From the NCBI GenBank assembly GCA_918797485.1, contig CAKKNE010000004.1, positions 3,224,001-3,288,000 on the forward strand: DNA of 64,000 nucleotides, given 5' to 3'. The notes beneath the pieces are model-generated. The model searched no databases, was not told the origin of the DNA, and worked only from the letters and a program-made list of their open reading frames with translations. Every line of letters starts with the position of its first letter. Positions within the stretch are counted from its first letter, which is position 1. Positions 63,823-64,000 of the stretch are shown one piece after another. Origin of the DNA: Pelagomonas calceolata. Its lineage: Eukaryota; Sar; Pelagophyceae; Pelagomonadales; Pelagomonadaceae. The position numbers and the translations under genes were made by a program.

Positions 63823-64000
63823 ATGGCGACCTTCGACGGCCTCTTCGATCCCGCAAAAGTAGCGGAGAAGCGCCGCCAGGACGCCGAGAAGCGCGAGGCG
63901 TTAGCCAGGATCAAGGCCTGGGCCGAGGAGCTGCTGCCGGAGCCCGCTCGGGGCCGCCTGAAGGTGACGGTGAACGAAGTTGTCTGTGGCGACCCGGCCT
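63823..64000 (+). CDS. Unknown protein cut by window edge
   Basis: First 59 codons: MATFDGLFDPAKVAEKRRQD then ARIKAWAEELLPEPARGRLK and VTVNEVVCGDPA. The last part resembles plant and algal small proteins with a V-x-V-N-E-V-x-C-x-D/E-P-x-C pattern, function unknown. The rest lies outside the window. Confidence 0.5.
   Translation, partial: MATFDGLFDPAKVAEKRRQDAEKREALARIKAWAEELLPEPARGRLKVTVNEVVCGDPA

Noticed and set aside
1-64000. CTAG elements as miniature transposons
   Set aside because: Very short (24 bp), no target duplications seen, and fixed positions near starts in both orientations. A promoter element explains the distribution better, though an exapted repeat is possible.
1-64000. CRISPR arrays, operons with ribosome-binding sites, rRNA genes and virus-like elements
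   Set aside because: No regularly spaced repeats, no bacterial-type gene arrangement, no rRNA sequence and no capsid, integrase or reverse-transcriptase frame was found.

Overview
This window reads as nuclear DNA of a GC-rich, gene-dense photosynthetic stramenopile, most like a pelagophyte such as Aureococcus or Pelagomonas. The evidence is eukaryotic housekeeping genes (importin-alpha, NEMF/Rqc2, CNOT4, FEN1, ALG11, AP-4 epsilon, PSMD9, p23, an unconventional myosin), nucleus-encoded plastid-type proteins with signal or transit-like N-termini (a NusG-SAP protein and several plastid-lineage unknowns), and short introns that look like introner DNA elements. The species assignment is inference. 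No virus-like element, rRNA gene or CRISPR array was seen.

About 46 genes are packed into 64 kb, mostly intronless, on alternating strands. Left part (1-11 kb): a GT32-like glycosyltransferase (cut by the window edge), a PC-esterase/TBL-like acyltransferase split by an introner, low-complexity unknowns, a mitochondrial-carrier protein, FEN1 with a large insertion, and a BMT5-like rRNA methyltransferase. 11-22 kb: myosin, a MYND/RING-like/TPR protein, a DUF3598-like protein, NusG-SAP, a coiled-coil protein, a plastid-type unknown and a glutathione S-transferase. 22-35 kb: a membrane discoidin protein, an RS/WW protein, a methyltransferase, a tRNA with anticodon UUA, a Tudor/2OG-dioxygenase/ILEI-like fusion, a phosphopantetheinyl transferase, CNOT4, a second MYND/TPR paralogue and a secreted Cys-rich protein. 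35-50 kb: NEMF, PSMD9, a KOW protein, an ankyrin protein, a coiled-coil/SH3 protein, ALG11, small membrane proteins and importin-alpha. 50-64 kb: a PUB/ubiquitin-like protein, a plastid-type unknown, a multi-Tudor/SANT/SET chromatin protein, a secreted protein, AP-4 epsilon, a flavin-reductase-like protein, p23 and a gene cut by the right edge.

Two genome-wide systems stand out. (1) A roughly 24-bp element, GCTAGTGTCTTAC + short spacer + CGCTAGC, in either orientation, lies in 15 of 17 divergent (head-to-head) gene spacers and upstream of a few other genes, usually 100-250 bp from the start codons. It is absent from all tail-to-tail gaps. It looks like a shared bidirectional promoter element. 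(2) Introners with CTGTGYGG terminal inverted repeats and 8-bp target duplications splice so that each insertion leaves exactly 12 extra nucleotides (8-bp duplication + 4 retained element bases), keeping the frame; one of them uses a GC-AG intron. Genes are otherwise so tightly packed that many convergent stop codons are only 4-30 bp apart.
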